DNA from: Pseudarthrobacter naphthalenicus
Lineage (GTDB): Bacteria > Actinomycetota > Actinomycetes > Actinomycetales > Micrococcaceae
Assembly: GCF_029076445.1 (NCBI RefSeq)
Contig: NZ_JARESG010000002.1
Location: forward strand, 124,001-188,000
Reading direction: 5' to 3'
DNA length: 64,000 nt
Below are positions 1-8,152 of this stretch, piece by piece; within the stretch, counting starts at the first letter, position 1, and each line of letters opens with the position of its first letter. Both the position numbers and the translations under genes were made by a program. The notes beneath the pieces are model-generated. The model did no database searches. It saw only the letters and a program-made list of their open reading frames with translations, and was not told the DNA's origin.

Positions 1-1
1 C

Positions 2-970
2 AGCTTCGGCGAAGGCGTCACCGGCCCCATCGTGGTGGTCGGGGAATTCCCGGCCAACCTGGACGCCACCCAGGCCCAAAAGCTGCAGTACGACGTCGCC
101 GACCGGATCCGCGGCGTGGACAATGTGGTGGCGGCCGTTCCGGTGGCGTTGAGCGAGGACCGCCGGACCGCCGTCTTCCAGGTCATCCCCCGGGAGGGTC
201 CGGCCAAGGCCGGTACCGTGCAGGTGGTCAGTGAGCTCCGCGAACGCGGTGCACAGATCCAGGCCGAGACCGGAGTGGCCATCGGACTGACCGGCCAGAC
301 CGCCGGCAACATCGACGTCTCCACGAAACTCGGCGACGCCCTGCCGCCCTACCTGGCGATCGTCGTCGGACTTTCCCTGCTGCTGCTGCTCCTGGTGTTC
401 CGCTCCATCGTGGTTCCCCTGCTGGCAACCGGCGGTTTCCTGCTCTCGCTCGCCGCCGCGTTCGGACTCGTGGTGGCCGTCTACCAGTGGGGCTGGCTGG
501 GAACCGTGTTCGACGTCGCGAATCCCGGCGCCGTGCTGAGCTTCCTGCCGATCATCCTGATCGGTGTGCTGTTCGGCCTTGCCATGGACTACCAAGTGTT
601 CATCGCCTCGGGCATGCGTGAGTCCTACATGCACGGCGCCCCGGCCGAAAAAGCGGTCCGGATCGGCTTCAGCCACGCCGGCGCCGTGGTGACGGCCGCC
701 GCCATCATCATGGTCAGTGTGTTCGCCGGGTTCATCTTCAGCCACCTGACCATGGTCCGGCCCCTCGGCTTTGCCATGGCCTTCGGCGTGCTGCTTGACG
801 CCTTTGTGGTCCGGATGACCATTGTGCCGGCCGTGATGTACCTGCTCGGCGAAAAGACCTGGTGGCTGCCCAAGTGGCTGGACCGGATCCTGCCGGACGT
901 GGACGTGGAGGGCGCCCAGCTCGAACGCCGGGAAGCCGGGACGCAGCGGCTTGCGGAGCCGGTCCACTAG
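2..970 (+). CDS. MMPL/RND-family transporter, C-terminal part (5' end outside window)
   Basis: The reading frame is open from the first bases, so this is the last 322 residues of a larger integral membrane protein. Hydrophobic segments begin at the visible residue run YLAIVVGLSLLLL and continue through about five to six helices. The motif GLAMDYQVF, typical of MMPL/RND permeases, lies in the middle. The last helices are followed by a cytoplasmic tail (WWLPKWLDRILPDVDVEG) that is common at the end of this family. Such proteins use the proton gradient to export lipids or drugs; the substrate cannot be read from this part. It ends 9 bases before maf. The family assignment is firm; the function is only general. 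Confidence 0.88.
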   Translation, partial: SFGEGVTGPIVVVGEFPANLDATQAQKLQYDVADRIRGVDNVVAAVPVALSEDRRTAVFQVIPREGPAKAGTVQVVSELRERGAQIQAETGVAIGLTGQTAGNIDVSTKLGDALPPYLAIVVGLSLLLLLLVFRSIVVPLLATGGFLLSLAAAFGLVVAVYQWGWLGTVFDVANPGAVLSFLPIILIGVLFGLAMDYQVFIASGMRESYMHGAPAEKAVRIGFSHAGAVVTAAAIIMVSVFAGFIFSHLTMVRPLGFAMAFGVLLDAFVVRMTIVPAVMYLLGEKTWWLPKWLDRILPDVDVEGAQLERREAGTQRLAEPVH

Positions 971-979
971 GCTGAATAC

Positions 980-1648
980 GTGACCCGATTGATCCTGGCC
1001 TCCCAGTCCCCTGCCCGCACGAAACTCCTCGCCGACGCCGGGATTCAGCACTCTGTGCTGGTCTCGGACGTGGATGAGGACGCCGTCCAGGCCCGCTACG
1101 GCGTTACTGATCCGCACGATACCGCCCTGCTGCTTGCGCGGGCCAAGGCCGAGGCCGTGGCCGCGCTGCCGGAGGCGGAGGGCGCGCTGGTCATCGGCTG
1201 CGACTCGGTGTTCGAGTTCGACGGCGAGGCGCACGGCAAGCCGTACACCGCCGACGTCGCCCGTGCGCGGATGCTCCGGATGAGCGGGAACAGCGGGGTG
1301 CTGCACACCGGCCACTGGCTGGTGGACTGCCGCGGGGTTGCCGCCGGCAGCGGGGATGAAACGTCCGACGACGGCGGGGCGGCGCCGGGATCCGGCGCCA
1401 CCCTCGGGGCGGTCACCTCCGCGGAGGTCCACTTCACGGACATGGAACCGGCGGAAATCGATGCCTACATCGCCACCGGTGAGCCGCTGCACTGCGCCGG
1501 TTCGTTCACCATTGACGGCTTCGGCGGGGCGTTTATCCGGAAGGTGGACGGGGACCCGCACACCGTCGTCGGACTTTCCATTTCGACGCTGCGGGCCTTG
1601 CTGGGTCAGGCACAGGTGCGCATCACCGATCTGTGGTCCGCGGAATAA
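980..1648 (+). CDS. maf: Maf-family nucleoside triphosphate pyrophosphatase
   Basis: This 222-residue protein starts at GTG with the Maf N-terminus LILASQSPARTKLL, a variant of the family SxSPRRxxLL loop (PAR in place of PRR). It also has CDSVFEFDG, which carries the catalytic Asp, and a GKP turn. Maf proteins hydrolyse non-canonical or modified NTPs to NMP and pyrophosphate in the cytoplasm. Roughly residues 118-138 are a low-complexity Gly/Ser/Asp/Ala insert that lengthens the protein beyond the usual 190-200 residues. It follows the MMPL gene by 9 bases and is closed by a strong stem-loop. In many actinobacteria maf sits beside the acyl-CoA carboxylase alpha gene, as here. Confidence 0.93.
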   Translation: MTRLILASQSPARTKLLADAGIQHSVLVSDVDEDAVQARYGVTDPHDTALLLARAKAEAVAALPEAEGALVIGCDSVFEFDGEAHGKPYTADVARARMLRMSGNSGVLHTGHWLVDCRGVAAGSGDETSDDGGAAPGSGATLGAVTSAEVHFTDMEPAEIDAYIATGEPLHCAGSFTIDGFGGAFIRKVDGDPHTVVGLSISTLRALLGQAQVRITDLWSAE

Positions 1649-1661
1649 TTCGGCAAAATTC

Positions 1662-1696
1662 GGGGCGGCTTTGTAGGGACCCTACAAAGCCGCCCC
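1662..1696 (+). terminator. Perfect stem-loop after maf
   Basis: A 17-base arm (GGGGCGGCTTTGTAGGG) is repeated exactly in inverted orientation with one base between the arms. It lies 13 bases after the maf stop and before the carboxylase gene. There is no long T-run, as is usual in high-GC actinobacteria. It is probably an intrinsic terminator of the MMPL-maf unit. Confidence 0.75.
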
Positions 1697-1778
1697 CGTT
1701 TACGCGCGGAATCCGCAAGTAATATCGGCGGAACCCTCAAAATCGCGCTAGGCTCCCTGAAGGAAAGAAGGAGACGCC

Positions 1779-3584
1779 TTGTCAGCAATTTTGGAGCAGT
1801 CCGCAAGTCCCGTGCAGTCGAACCTCACCAAGGTGCTGATCGCCAACCGCGGCGAAATCGCAGTGCGGATCATCCGCGCGGCACGTGATGAAGGCATTGC
1901 CTCCGTGGCTGTCTACGCCGATCCGGACCGGGACGCCCTGCATGTCCGGCTCGCCGACGAGGCCTATTCCCTGGGCGGCACCACGGCTGCCGAGTCCTAC
2001 CTGGTGATGGACAAAATCATCGACGTTGCCCGCCAGTCCGGCGCAGACGCCATCCACCCGGGCTACGGGTTCCTCGCCGAAAACGCGCAGTTCGCTGCCA
2101 AGGTCATCGAGGCCGGCATCACCTGGATCGGACCGGGCCCGGACGCCATCTCGGCCCTCGGAGACAAGGTCCAGGCCCGGCACATCGCCGAGAAGGTGGG
2201 CGCCCCCCAGGTTCCCGGCACCGCCGACCCTGTGCAGTCGGCCGAGGAAATCCTTGAGTTTGTGGACAAGTTCGGCCTGCCGGTGGCCATCAAGGCTGCC
2301 TTCGGCGGCGGCGGCCGCGGCATCAAAGTGGCCCGCACCCGCGAGGAAATCCCGGAACTGTTCGAGTCCGCGGTCCGCGAAGCCACCGCAGCCTTCGGCC
2401 GCGGCGAGTGCTTCATTGAGCGCTTCCTGGACGCGCCGCGCCACGTGGAAACCCAGTGCCTCGCCGACGCCCACGGCAACGTGGTGGTCATCTCCACCCG
2501 CGACTGCTCCCTGCAGCGCCGCAACCAGAAGCTCGTGGAAGAGGCTCCGGCCCCGTTCCTCACCGAGGAGCAGAACCGCCGGCTGTACGAATCATCCAAG
2601 GCCATTCTGAAGGAAGCCGGCTACCTCGGGGCAGGCACCTGCGAATTCCTGGTGGGCCAGGACGGCACCATCTCGTTCCTGGAGGTCAACACCCGCCTGC
2701 AGGTGGAGCACTGTGTCTCCGAAGAGGTCACCGGCATCGACCTGGTGCGCGAGCAGTTCCGCCTGGCCCGCGGGGAGGAACTGGGCTACGGAGACCCCGA
2801 AGTCCGCGGCCATTCCATCGAGTTCCGTATTACCGGCGAGGACCCGGGCCGGAACTTCATGCCCGCTCCGGGAACCATCACGGCCCTGAAGAACCCCACC
2901 GGCCCCGGCATCCGGATTGATTCCGGTGTGGAGCAGGGCGACATCATCAGCGGCAACTTCGACTCCATGCTCTCCAAGCTGATCGTCACCGGCGCCACCC
3001 GCGCCCAGGCTCTGCAGCGCTCACGCCGGGCCCTGGAGGAGATGGTGGTGGAAGGCATCCCCACCGTTATCCCCTTCGACCTGGCCGTGGTCACCAACCC
3101 GGACTTCGCTCCCGCCGAGGGCCCCTTCAAGATCCACACCCGCTGGATCGAAACCGAATTCGTCAATGATCTTCCCGCCTGGTCCCAGGACGGAACGCCA
3201 GCGCCCGAGGACGCCGGGGAACGCCAGCGTGTGGTGGTTGAGGTCGGCGGCAAGCGCCTCGAAGTGGTTCTGCCGGCCTCCCTCGGATCGCTCGGCACGG
3301 GCACCGTCGCGAAGGCCGGCAAGTCCAAGAAACGCCTCCGCTCAGGCGGGGCGGCAGCGGCAGCCACCGGCGATTCACTGACCTCCCCGATGCAGGGCAC
3401 CATCGTCAAGGTGGCTGTGGCCAACGGCGACGTGGTGGTCGAAGGCGATCTGATTGTTGTGCTGGAAGCCATGAAGATGGAACAGCCCCTGACCGCACAC
3501 CGTTCCGGGACCATCACGGGCCTGGGCGCCGCCGCCGGTGAAACGATCGCGGCGGGCGCCGTCATCGCCACCATCGAAGACTAG
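1779..3584 (+). CDS. accA: Acetyl/propionyl-CoA carboxylase alpha subunit (biotin carboxylase + biotin carboxyl carrier)
   Basis: This 601-residue protein carries two functions. Residues about 18-460 form the ATP-grasp biotin carboxylase, with [14 protein letters not shown], the glycine-rich [10 protein letters not shown] loop, HVETQ and [10 protein letters not shown]. The last 75 residues are the biotinyl carrier domain with EAMKMEQP, where Lys566 is the biotinylated residue. In actinobacteria such alpha subunits pair with separately encoded carboxyltransferase (AccD) subunits to make malonyl- or methylmalonyl-CoA for fatty and branched lipids. A TTG start is chosen because an AAGGAG-type ribosome site lies a few bases upstream and no better start precedes the conserved N-terminus. 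The next gene begins 18 bases downstream and may be cotranscribed. Confidence 0.96.
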   Translation: MSAILEQSASPVQSNLTKVLIANRGEIAVRIIRAARDEGIASVAVYADPDRDALHVRLADEAYSLGGTTAAESYLVMDKIIDVARQSGADAIHPGYGFLAENAQFAAKVIEAGITWIGPGPDAISALGDKVQARHIAEKVGAPQVPGTADPVQSAEEILEFVDKFGLPVAIKAAFGGGGRGIKVARTREEIPELFESAVREATAAFGRGECFIERFLDAPRHVETQCLADAHGNVVVISTRDCSLQRRNQKLVEEAPAPFLTEEQNRRLYESSKAILKEAGYLGAGTCEFLVGQDGTISFLEVNTRLQVEHCVSEEVTGIDLVREQFRLARGEELGYGDPEVRGHSIEFRITGEDPGRNFMPAPGTITALKNPTGPGIRIDSGVEQGDIISGNFDSMLSKLIVTGATRAQALQRSRRALEEMVVEGIPTVIPFDLAVVTNPDFAPAEGPFKIHTRWIETEFVNDLPAWSQDGTPAPEDAGERQRVVVEVGGKRLEVVLPASLGSLGTGTVAKAGKSKKRLRSGGAAAAATGDSLTSPMQGTIVKVAVANGDVVVEGDLIVVLEAMKMEQPLTAHRSGTITGLGAAAGETIAAGAVIATIED

Positions 3585-3602
3585 ACGCGACCGAGGCACC
3601 CC

Positions 3603-4055
3603 ATGCTTGCACCCAGTTTCGAAGAAGAAGTTGCCCGCTACCACCTCGCCGTTCCGGAGATCACCCGCGGCAACCCCGGGCCGGTCAAGGACCTGTATTC
3701 ACGGCTCGACGACGTCACCCTGGCTAATCCTTTCGGCGGCATTGCCCGTGGCTGGGCGCAGGTCGAGGCACGCCTGGACCAGGCCTCCCGGCAGTTCCAG
3801 GACGGCGAGATGCTGGGCTTCGACACCATCACGTCCTACACCGCAAGGGACACCGCGTACCTGGTGGAGACCGAACACTTCCGGGCCCGCCTGGAGAGTG
3901 CCCCGCTCACCGAGGAGTTCGCGCTCCGGGTGACCAGTGTTTTCCGCCGCGAAGAAGGGTACTGGAAGCTGGTCCACCGGCACGCCGACCCGGCCGCACG
4001 CCCGCAGTCCCGGCGTTCCCTCGCCCAGCCCGCGGGTGAGCCCGCCGGCCACTGA
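3603..4055 (+). CDS. NTF2/SnoaL-like small protein
   Basis: This 150-residue protein starts with an amphipathic helix, continues with LYSRLDDVTLANPFGG and VEARLDQASRQF, and ends with VTSVFRREEGYWKLVHRHADP. That closing strand is typical of the SnoaL/DUF4440 branch of the NTF2-like cone fold. Such proteins bind or turn over small hydrophobic ligands, but no catalytic set can be assigned from sequence alone. It lies 18 bases after the carboxylase alpha gene on the same strand, so cotranscription is likely. The C-terminal 20 residues are a Pro/Arg-rich tail. The family call is good; the role is unknown. Confidence 0.75.
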   Translation: MLAPSFEEEVARYHLAVPEITRGNPGPVKDLYSRLDDVTLANPFGGIARGWAQVEARLDQASRQFQDGEMLGFDTITSYTARDTAYLVETEHFRARLESAPLTEEFALRVTSVFRREEGYWKLVHRHADPAARPQSRRSLAQPAGEPAGH

Positions 4056-4070
4056 CAGCACCGTCCATCC

Positions 4071-4134
4071 CAACTGGGTAGCGCTAACTGTCGTTATGAG
4101 GGCCCAAAACGTCAGTTAGTGCTACTTACTTGGG
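4071..4134. repeat. Long intergenic palindrome, REP-like
   Basis: Left arm GTAGCGCTAACTG (4079-4091) pairs with right arm CAGTTAGTGCTAC (4112-4124) with one mismatch. Partial pairing continues inward (CGTT...AACG) to a GGGCCC centre, and the outer flanks CCAACTGGG and CTTGGG are also roughly inverted. It lies between the NTF2-like gene and the amidotransferase gene. There is no T-run. The size and lack of coding potential fit a dispersed palindromic element more than a simple terminator, but this window holds only one copy. Confidence 0.55.
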
Positions 4135-4184
4135 GGTGGGGCGTGCTCTGGCGCTCAGCCGGGGGCCGCGGGCAGACTTAGCCT

Positions 4185-4916
4185 GTGAAGCCTTTCCTGC
4201 TCCTGGCCTCCCGGGCCGAAGATGCCGCCGCCGAGGACGAATACGCCGCATACCTGCGTTACGGCGGACTGGCGCCGGAACAGCTCCACCGCATCCGGCT
4301 TGAGGCCGGTCCCCTGCCGGAGCTGGACCTGGCAGCATACTCCGGCGTGATTGTGGGCGGCAGCCCGTTCACGTCCAGCGATCCGGCCCATCAGAAAAGC
4401 GCCACCCAGCATCGCGTGGAGCGGGAGCTGGCCGGACTGCTTGACCGGATCGTGGACCAGGACTTTCCGTTCCTCGGTGCGTGCTACGGGGTGGGGACGC
4501 TGGGAGCGCATCAGGGCGCGGTGATCGACAGGACGTTCGGCGAACCGCTGGGCGGCGTGGAGATCGAGCTGACGGACGCCGGCCTCGCGGATCCGGTGCT
4601 GCGCGGCATGCCGGCCAGGTTCACGGCCTTCACCGGCCACAAGGAGGCCTGCACCAGGCTCCCACCGCACGCGGTGCTGCTTGCGTCCTCCCAGGCCTGC
4701 CCGGTCCAGATGTTCCGGATCAAAGAGAATCTGTACGCCACCCAGTTCCATCCCGAACTGGACGTCCGGGGCCTGGTCACCCGGATCGACATCTACCGCC
4801 ATGCGGGTTACTTTCCGCCGGAGTCCGCGGAGGACCTGATGGTGGCGGCCCAACACTTCACGGTGACCGAGCCCATGACCATCCTGAAGAACTTCGTCGC
4901 CCGCTACGCAAGCTGA
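4185..4916 (+). CDS. Class I glutamine amidotransferase (GMP-synthase subunit-like)
   Basis: This 243-residue protein has the class I amidotransferase nucleophile elbow FLGACYGVGTLG with Cys100, and the His-x-Glu pair in TQFHPELD (His189, Glu191). This completes a Cys-His-Glu triad. There is no ATP-pyrophosphatase domain, so it is a stand-alone amidotransferase of the YfeJ/GuaA-like type rather than a complete GMP synthetase. These enzymes release ammonia from glutamine or hydrolyse gamma-glutamyl bonds; the substrate is unknown. The start is GTG. It converges on the MHS transporter gene, with a shared stem-loop between them. Confidence 0.85.
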   Translation: MKPFLLLASRAEDAAAEDEYAAYLRYGGLAPEQLHRIRLEAGPLPELDLAAYSGVIVGGSPFTSSDPAHQKSATQHRVERELAGLLDRIVDQDFPFLGACYGVGTLGAHQGAVIDRTFGEPLGGVEIELTDAGLADPVLRGMPARFTAFTGHKEACTRLPPHAVLLASSQACPVQMFRIKENLYATQFHPELDVRGLVTRIDIYRHAGYFPPESAEDLMVAAQHFTVTEPMTILKNFVARYAS

Positions 4917-4978
4917 GCCCGCCGGCGCGGGGTGGCGCCGCCGTCGTACGGTTCCCGCCCTGTTGGCCGCCCCGGGCA

Positions 4979-5031
4979 CAGAAATGCCCGGCGCGCTTCC
5001 CGGAATGTCGGGGAGGCGCCGGGCAGTTCTG
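4979..5031. terminator. Bidirectional stem-loop between convergent genes
   Basis: CAGAAATGCCCGGCGC (4979-4994) pairs with GCGCCGGGCAGTTCTG (5016-5031) with one mismatch. It sits between the stop of the amidotransferase gene and the stop of the reverse-strand MHS transporter. Its position and symmetry fit a terminator that serves both directions. Confidence 0.72.
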
Positions 5032-5067
5032 TCAGCAACCGGGCTGTGCGGAGCGGTCTCCGAAGCG

Positions 5068-6480
5068 TCAGGCCACGTTGTTCTCATAGTCGAGGTCGCG
5101 GGTTTCCTTGCTGACGAACAGCGCGAAGAGCGTCAGCACGGACATCACGGTGAGGTAGACGCCCACCAGCACGGGGCTGCCCTTGGCCAGTTCCCACAGC
5201 CAGACGGCGATGAACGGCGCCACGGCAGCACCAAGGATGCTTGAGACGTTATAGCTGATGGCCGAGCCCGTGTACCGCACGTTGGTGGGGAACAGTTCCG
5301 GCAGGATCGCCCCCATGGGCCCGAAGGTGAGGCCCATCAGGGAGAAGCCCAGGATCAGCAGGGCCATGGTGCCCACAAAGCCGCCGCTGAACAGCGGGAC
5401 CCACAGCAGCCCGAAGACAAAGATGCCGGCAGTCACTGACAGCAGCATCTTGCGGCGGCCGTACTTTTCGGCGAGCGGCCCTGACACCAGGGTGAAGATG
5501 CCGAAGAACACGACGCCGGCAATCAGCATCCAGAGGAAGTCGTTGCGGGAGTAGCCGAGGCCGGGAACGAACGCGGCGGCTGCTGCCTCGGTCATCGGCT
5601 TGCCGGCCTTCTCGGCTGCGGCCTTGGCGGAATCCAGGGTGGCGGCGCGCGTGCCGTAGGTCAGGGTGAAGGTGGTCATCAGGTAGAAGAGCACGTAGGT
5701 GGCGAGCATGATGAAGGTGCCCAGGATCAGCGGACGCCAGCTGGTCTTGAAGACGCGGGCCAGGGGCAGCTTGGCCACCTCTTTGGATTCGAGCACCTTG
5801 GTGAAGGCCGGGGTCTCGATCAGTTTGAGGCGGACCCAGAGGCCGATGATGACCATCACGGCGCTGAGCAGGAACGGCACCCGCCAGCCCCAGTCCATGA
5901 AGGCCTGCGGAGACAGGGTGTAGCTGGCAACCAGGAAGATCACATTCGCAATGATGAAGCCGATGGGTGCACCCAGCTGCGGGAACGTGCCGTAAATGGC
6001 GCGCTTGTTGGCGGGTGCGTTCTCGGTGGCCAGCAGCGCAGCGCCGCTCCACTCGCCGCCGAGGGCGAGGCCCTGGAAGAACCGCATCACAACCAGGAGG
6101 GCCGGAGCCCAGAATTCCCAGCCGTCCACCTTGGCCGTGGGCAGGCAGCCGATCAGGAAGGTGGCGATGCCCATGGTCAGCAGCGAGGCCACCAGGGTGC
6201 CCTTGCGGCCGAACTTGTCACCGAAGTGGCCAAACACAATGGACCCCAGCGGACGGGCCACGAACGCCACACCGAATACCGCGAAGGAGCTCAGGAGCTG
6301 GGTGGTCTCGTTCTGGTTGGGGAAGAACAGTGCCGGGAACACCAGCACGGCGGCGGTGGCGTAGACGTAGAAGTCGTAGAACTCCACGGTGGTGCCGATC
6401 AGGCTGGCCACGATCACGCGCCCGCGCGAATTCACAGCCTTGGCCGAGCCTGGCTCCGCGGTGGTTGGGTTGGATGACAT
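5068..6480 (-). CDS. MFS transporter, metabolite:H+ symporter (MHS) family
   Basis: This 470-residue protein has twelve predicted membrane segments. MHS-family hallmarks near the N-terminus are GTTVEFYDFYVYATAA, then ARPLGSIVFGHFGDKFGRK and GLALGGEWSGAALLATENAP. Such carriers import organic acids, betaines or shikimate with protons; the exact substrate is not readable. The loop between the halves is long and Ala/Lys-rich (about residues 285-305). It is transcribed away from the nitrate transporter gene, with 270 bases of shared upstream sequence. Its stop faces the amidotransferase gene. Confidence 0.9.
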   Translation of the reverse strand: MSSNPTTAEPGSAKAVNSRGRVIVASLIGTTVEFYDFYVYATAAVLVFPALFFPNQNETTQLLSSFAVFGVAFVARPLGSIVFGHFGDKFGRKGTLVASLLTMGIATFLIGCLPTAKVDGWEFWAPALLVVMRFFQGLALGGEWSGAALLATENAPANKRAIYGTFPQLGAPIGFIIANVIFLVASYTLSPQAFMDWGWRVPFLLSAVMVIIGLWVRLKLIETPAFTKVLESKEVAKLPLARVFKTSWRPLILGTFIMLATYVLFYLMTTFTLTYGTRAATLDSAKAAAEKAGKPMTEAAAAAFVPGLGYSRNDFLWMLIAGVVFFGIFTLVSGPLAEKYGRRKMLLSVTAGIFVFGLLWVPLFSGGFVGTMALLILGFSLMGLTFGPMGAILPELFPTNVRYTGSAISYNVSSILGAAVAPFIAVWLWELAKGSPVLVGVYLTVMSVLTLFALFVSKETRDLDYENNVA

Positions 6481-6664
6481 TTGAACACCTTCACAAAAAA
6501 CGGCCTGACGTGGTGCGGCCAGGCCTGCAGTAGTTAGAGTTCAATATTAGTTCCCGCAGTCCATTGAATGGACAAGCATTCCAACATATGGACATGTGGG
6601 CTTCGTCTCACCTGCTGGTCCCCGTTCCCGCCTCACACCTCTTTGCGGAGGCGGATAGGCAAAT

Positions 6665-6702
6665 GTCACAGCGCGTTAACACCGCACGACCGTCCGCGAA
6701 AT
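6665..6702 (+). promoter_or_regulatory. Candidate GlnR-type box upstream of the nitrate transporter
   Basis: Within the 270-base gap between the divergent MHS and nitrate transporter genes, the sequence reads GTCAC-n6-TTAAC-n6-CGACC-n6-GAAAT. The spacing equals the 11-base period of actinobacterial GlnR boxes (GTnAC-n6-GAAAC repeated). The first half-site is perfect, the fourth has one mismatch, and the two middle ones are weak. It lies 49-86 bases upstream of the GTG start. It is much weaker than the box upstream of nirB. The rest of the gap shows no gene; an earlier in-frame ATG at 6568 would put this box inside the coding sequence. Confidence 0.4.
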
Positions 6703-6750
6703 GCGCCGTCCTTAGCGTGGAAGAACAACATTCCCCAAGGAGGCACGCCC

Positions 6751-8151
6751 GTGACTGCTGACCGCACCGCAGATATCCCCACTACCCGCACCGCAGCCGC
6801 CCCGGCTCTGGAATTCCTTCCCGGCCGCTGGATCGCCAACTGGGACGCAGAAAACAAAGAGCAGTGGGAGGCCACCGGACGCACCATTGCCCGGCGCAAC
6901 CTGAACTGGTCCATCTTTGCCGAGTTCCTCGGTTTTGTGGTCTGGCAGCTCTGGTCCATCGTGGTGGTCCAACTTCCGGCAGCAGGCTTCACCTTCACCA
7001 CGTCGGAAATCTTCTGGCTGATCTCGATGCCCAGCCTCGTCGGGGCCACGCTCCGGATCCCCTATACGTTTATGGTTCCCCGCTTCGGCGGACGCAACTG
7101 GACCATCGTGTCCGCCCTGCTGCTCCTGATCCCCGCCATCGGCCTGGGACTCTGCGTCGCCAACCCGGGGACCCCGTTCGGGGTGATGCTCCTGGTGGCT
7201 GCCCTGGCCGGTTTCGGCGGTGGAAACTTCGCCAGCTCCATGGCCAACATCACGTTCTTCTACCCGGCCCGTGAAAAGGGCTGGGCGCTGGGCCTGAACG
7301 CTGCCGGCGGCAACATGGGTGCCGCCGTCGCCCAGCTCGCCGTGCCCATCGTCATCACCCTGCTGGCCGCCGGGACGGTCAACCTGCCGCTGGCCGGCTG
7401 GATGTGGGTCCCGTTCATCCTCCTGGCCGCCTACGGCGCCTTCAAGTACATGAACAACCTCACCAGCGCCAAGGGTGACGTGGCCGGTTCGGTCGCCGCG
7501 CTGAAGGAACCGCACCTGTGGATCATGGCCCTGCTGTACATCGGCACCTTCGGTTCGTTCATCGGATTTGCCGGCGTCTTCCCGAAACTCATTAAGGACT
7601 ACTTCCCGGCCTTCTCCTCCATCGGCGTCGGCACCGTGGCACTCTCCCTGGCCTTCCTCGGCCCGCTGGTCGGTTCCCTGGCCCGTCCCTACGGCGGCCG
7701 GATGGCTGACCGGATGGGCGGCGCCCGGATGACCGTGTCCGCGTTCGCTTCCATGGCCGTTATTACCCTGACCATGATCTGGACCCTGCCGCTGAAGAAC
7801 TTCTGGCTCTTCCTGGTCCTGTTCCTGATGCTCTTCACCGCCAGCGGCTTCGGAAACGGCGCCACCTACCGCATGATCCCGGTCATCTTCGCCACCTCCA
7901 GCCGCGCCGCCCGGAACGGCGCCGACCCGGTGGCCACCCAGCGGCTCGCTTCGTCGGCCCTCGGGCTCATCTCGGCCATCGGCGCCTATGGCGGGTTCGT
8001 GATCCCGCAGGTGCTGAACGCCTCCAACACAGCCAGCGGCTTCTACACCCCGGCGTTCTACGGATTCGTCGGCGCCTACGTCCTGATGCTGGCTGTCTGC
8101 TGGTTCTGCTACATCCGCAACGCCAACCGAAATGCGATGGGACACGTCTAG
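6751..8151 (+). CDS. nasA: Nitrate/nitrite transporter, NarK/NasA type (MFS)
   Basis: This is a 466-residue, twelve-helix MFS carrier of the nitrate-nitrite porter family. The glycine-rich nitrate signatures are present as AGFGGGNFASSMANI and GLNAAGGNMGAA. It should import nitrate, possibly exchanging nitrite. GTG 6751 is chosen because AAGGAGG lies seven bases upstream; the open frame extends to 6568, but that part encodes an implausible leader and carries a candidate regulatory box. It precedes the nitrate reductase gene by one base, so the two are surely in one operon. Close to NarK-type carriers in name, but its context is assimilatory. Confidence 0.93.
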   Translation: MTADRTADIPTTRTAAAPALEFLPGRWIANWDAENKEQWEATGRTIARRNLNWSIFAEFLGFVVWQLWSIVVVQLPAAGFTFTTSEIFWLISMPSLVGATLRIPYTFMVPRFGGRNWTIVSALLLLIPAIGLGLCVANPGTPFGVMLLVAALAGFGGGNFASSMANITFFYPAREKGWALGLNAAGGNMGAAVAQLAVPIVITLLAAGTVNLPLAGWMWVPFILLAAYGAFKYMNNLTSAKGDVAGSVAALKEPHLWIMALLYIGTFGSFIGFAGVFPKLIKDYFPAFSSIGVGTVALSLAFLGPLVGSLARPYGGRMADRMGGARMTVSAFASMAVITLTMIWTLPLKNFWLFLVLFLMLFTASGFGNGATYRMIPVIFATSSRAARNGADPVATQRLASSALGLISAIGAYGGFVIPQVLNASNTASGFYTPAFYGFVGAYVLMLAVCWFCYIRNANRNAMGHV

Positions 8152-8152
8152 C

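Noticed and set aside
6568-6750. N-terminal extension of the nitrate transporter
   Set aside because: AAGGAGG is placed ideally before GTG 6751. The extension is Pro/Arg-rich and unlike the family.
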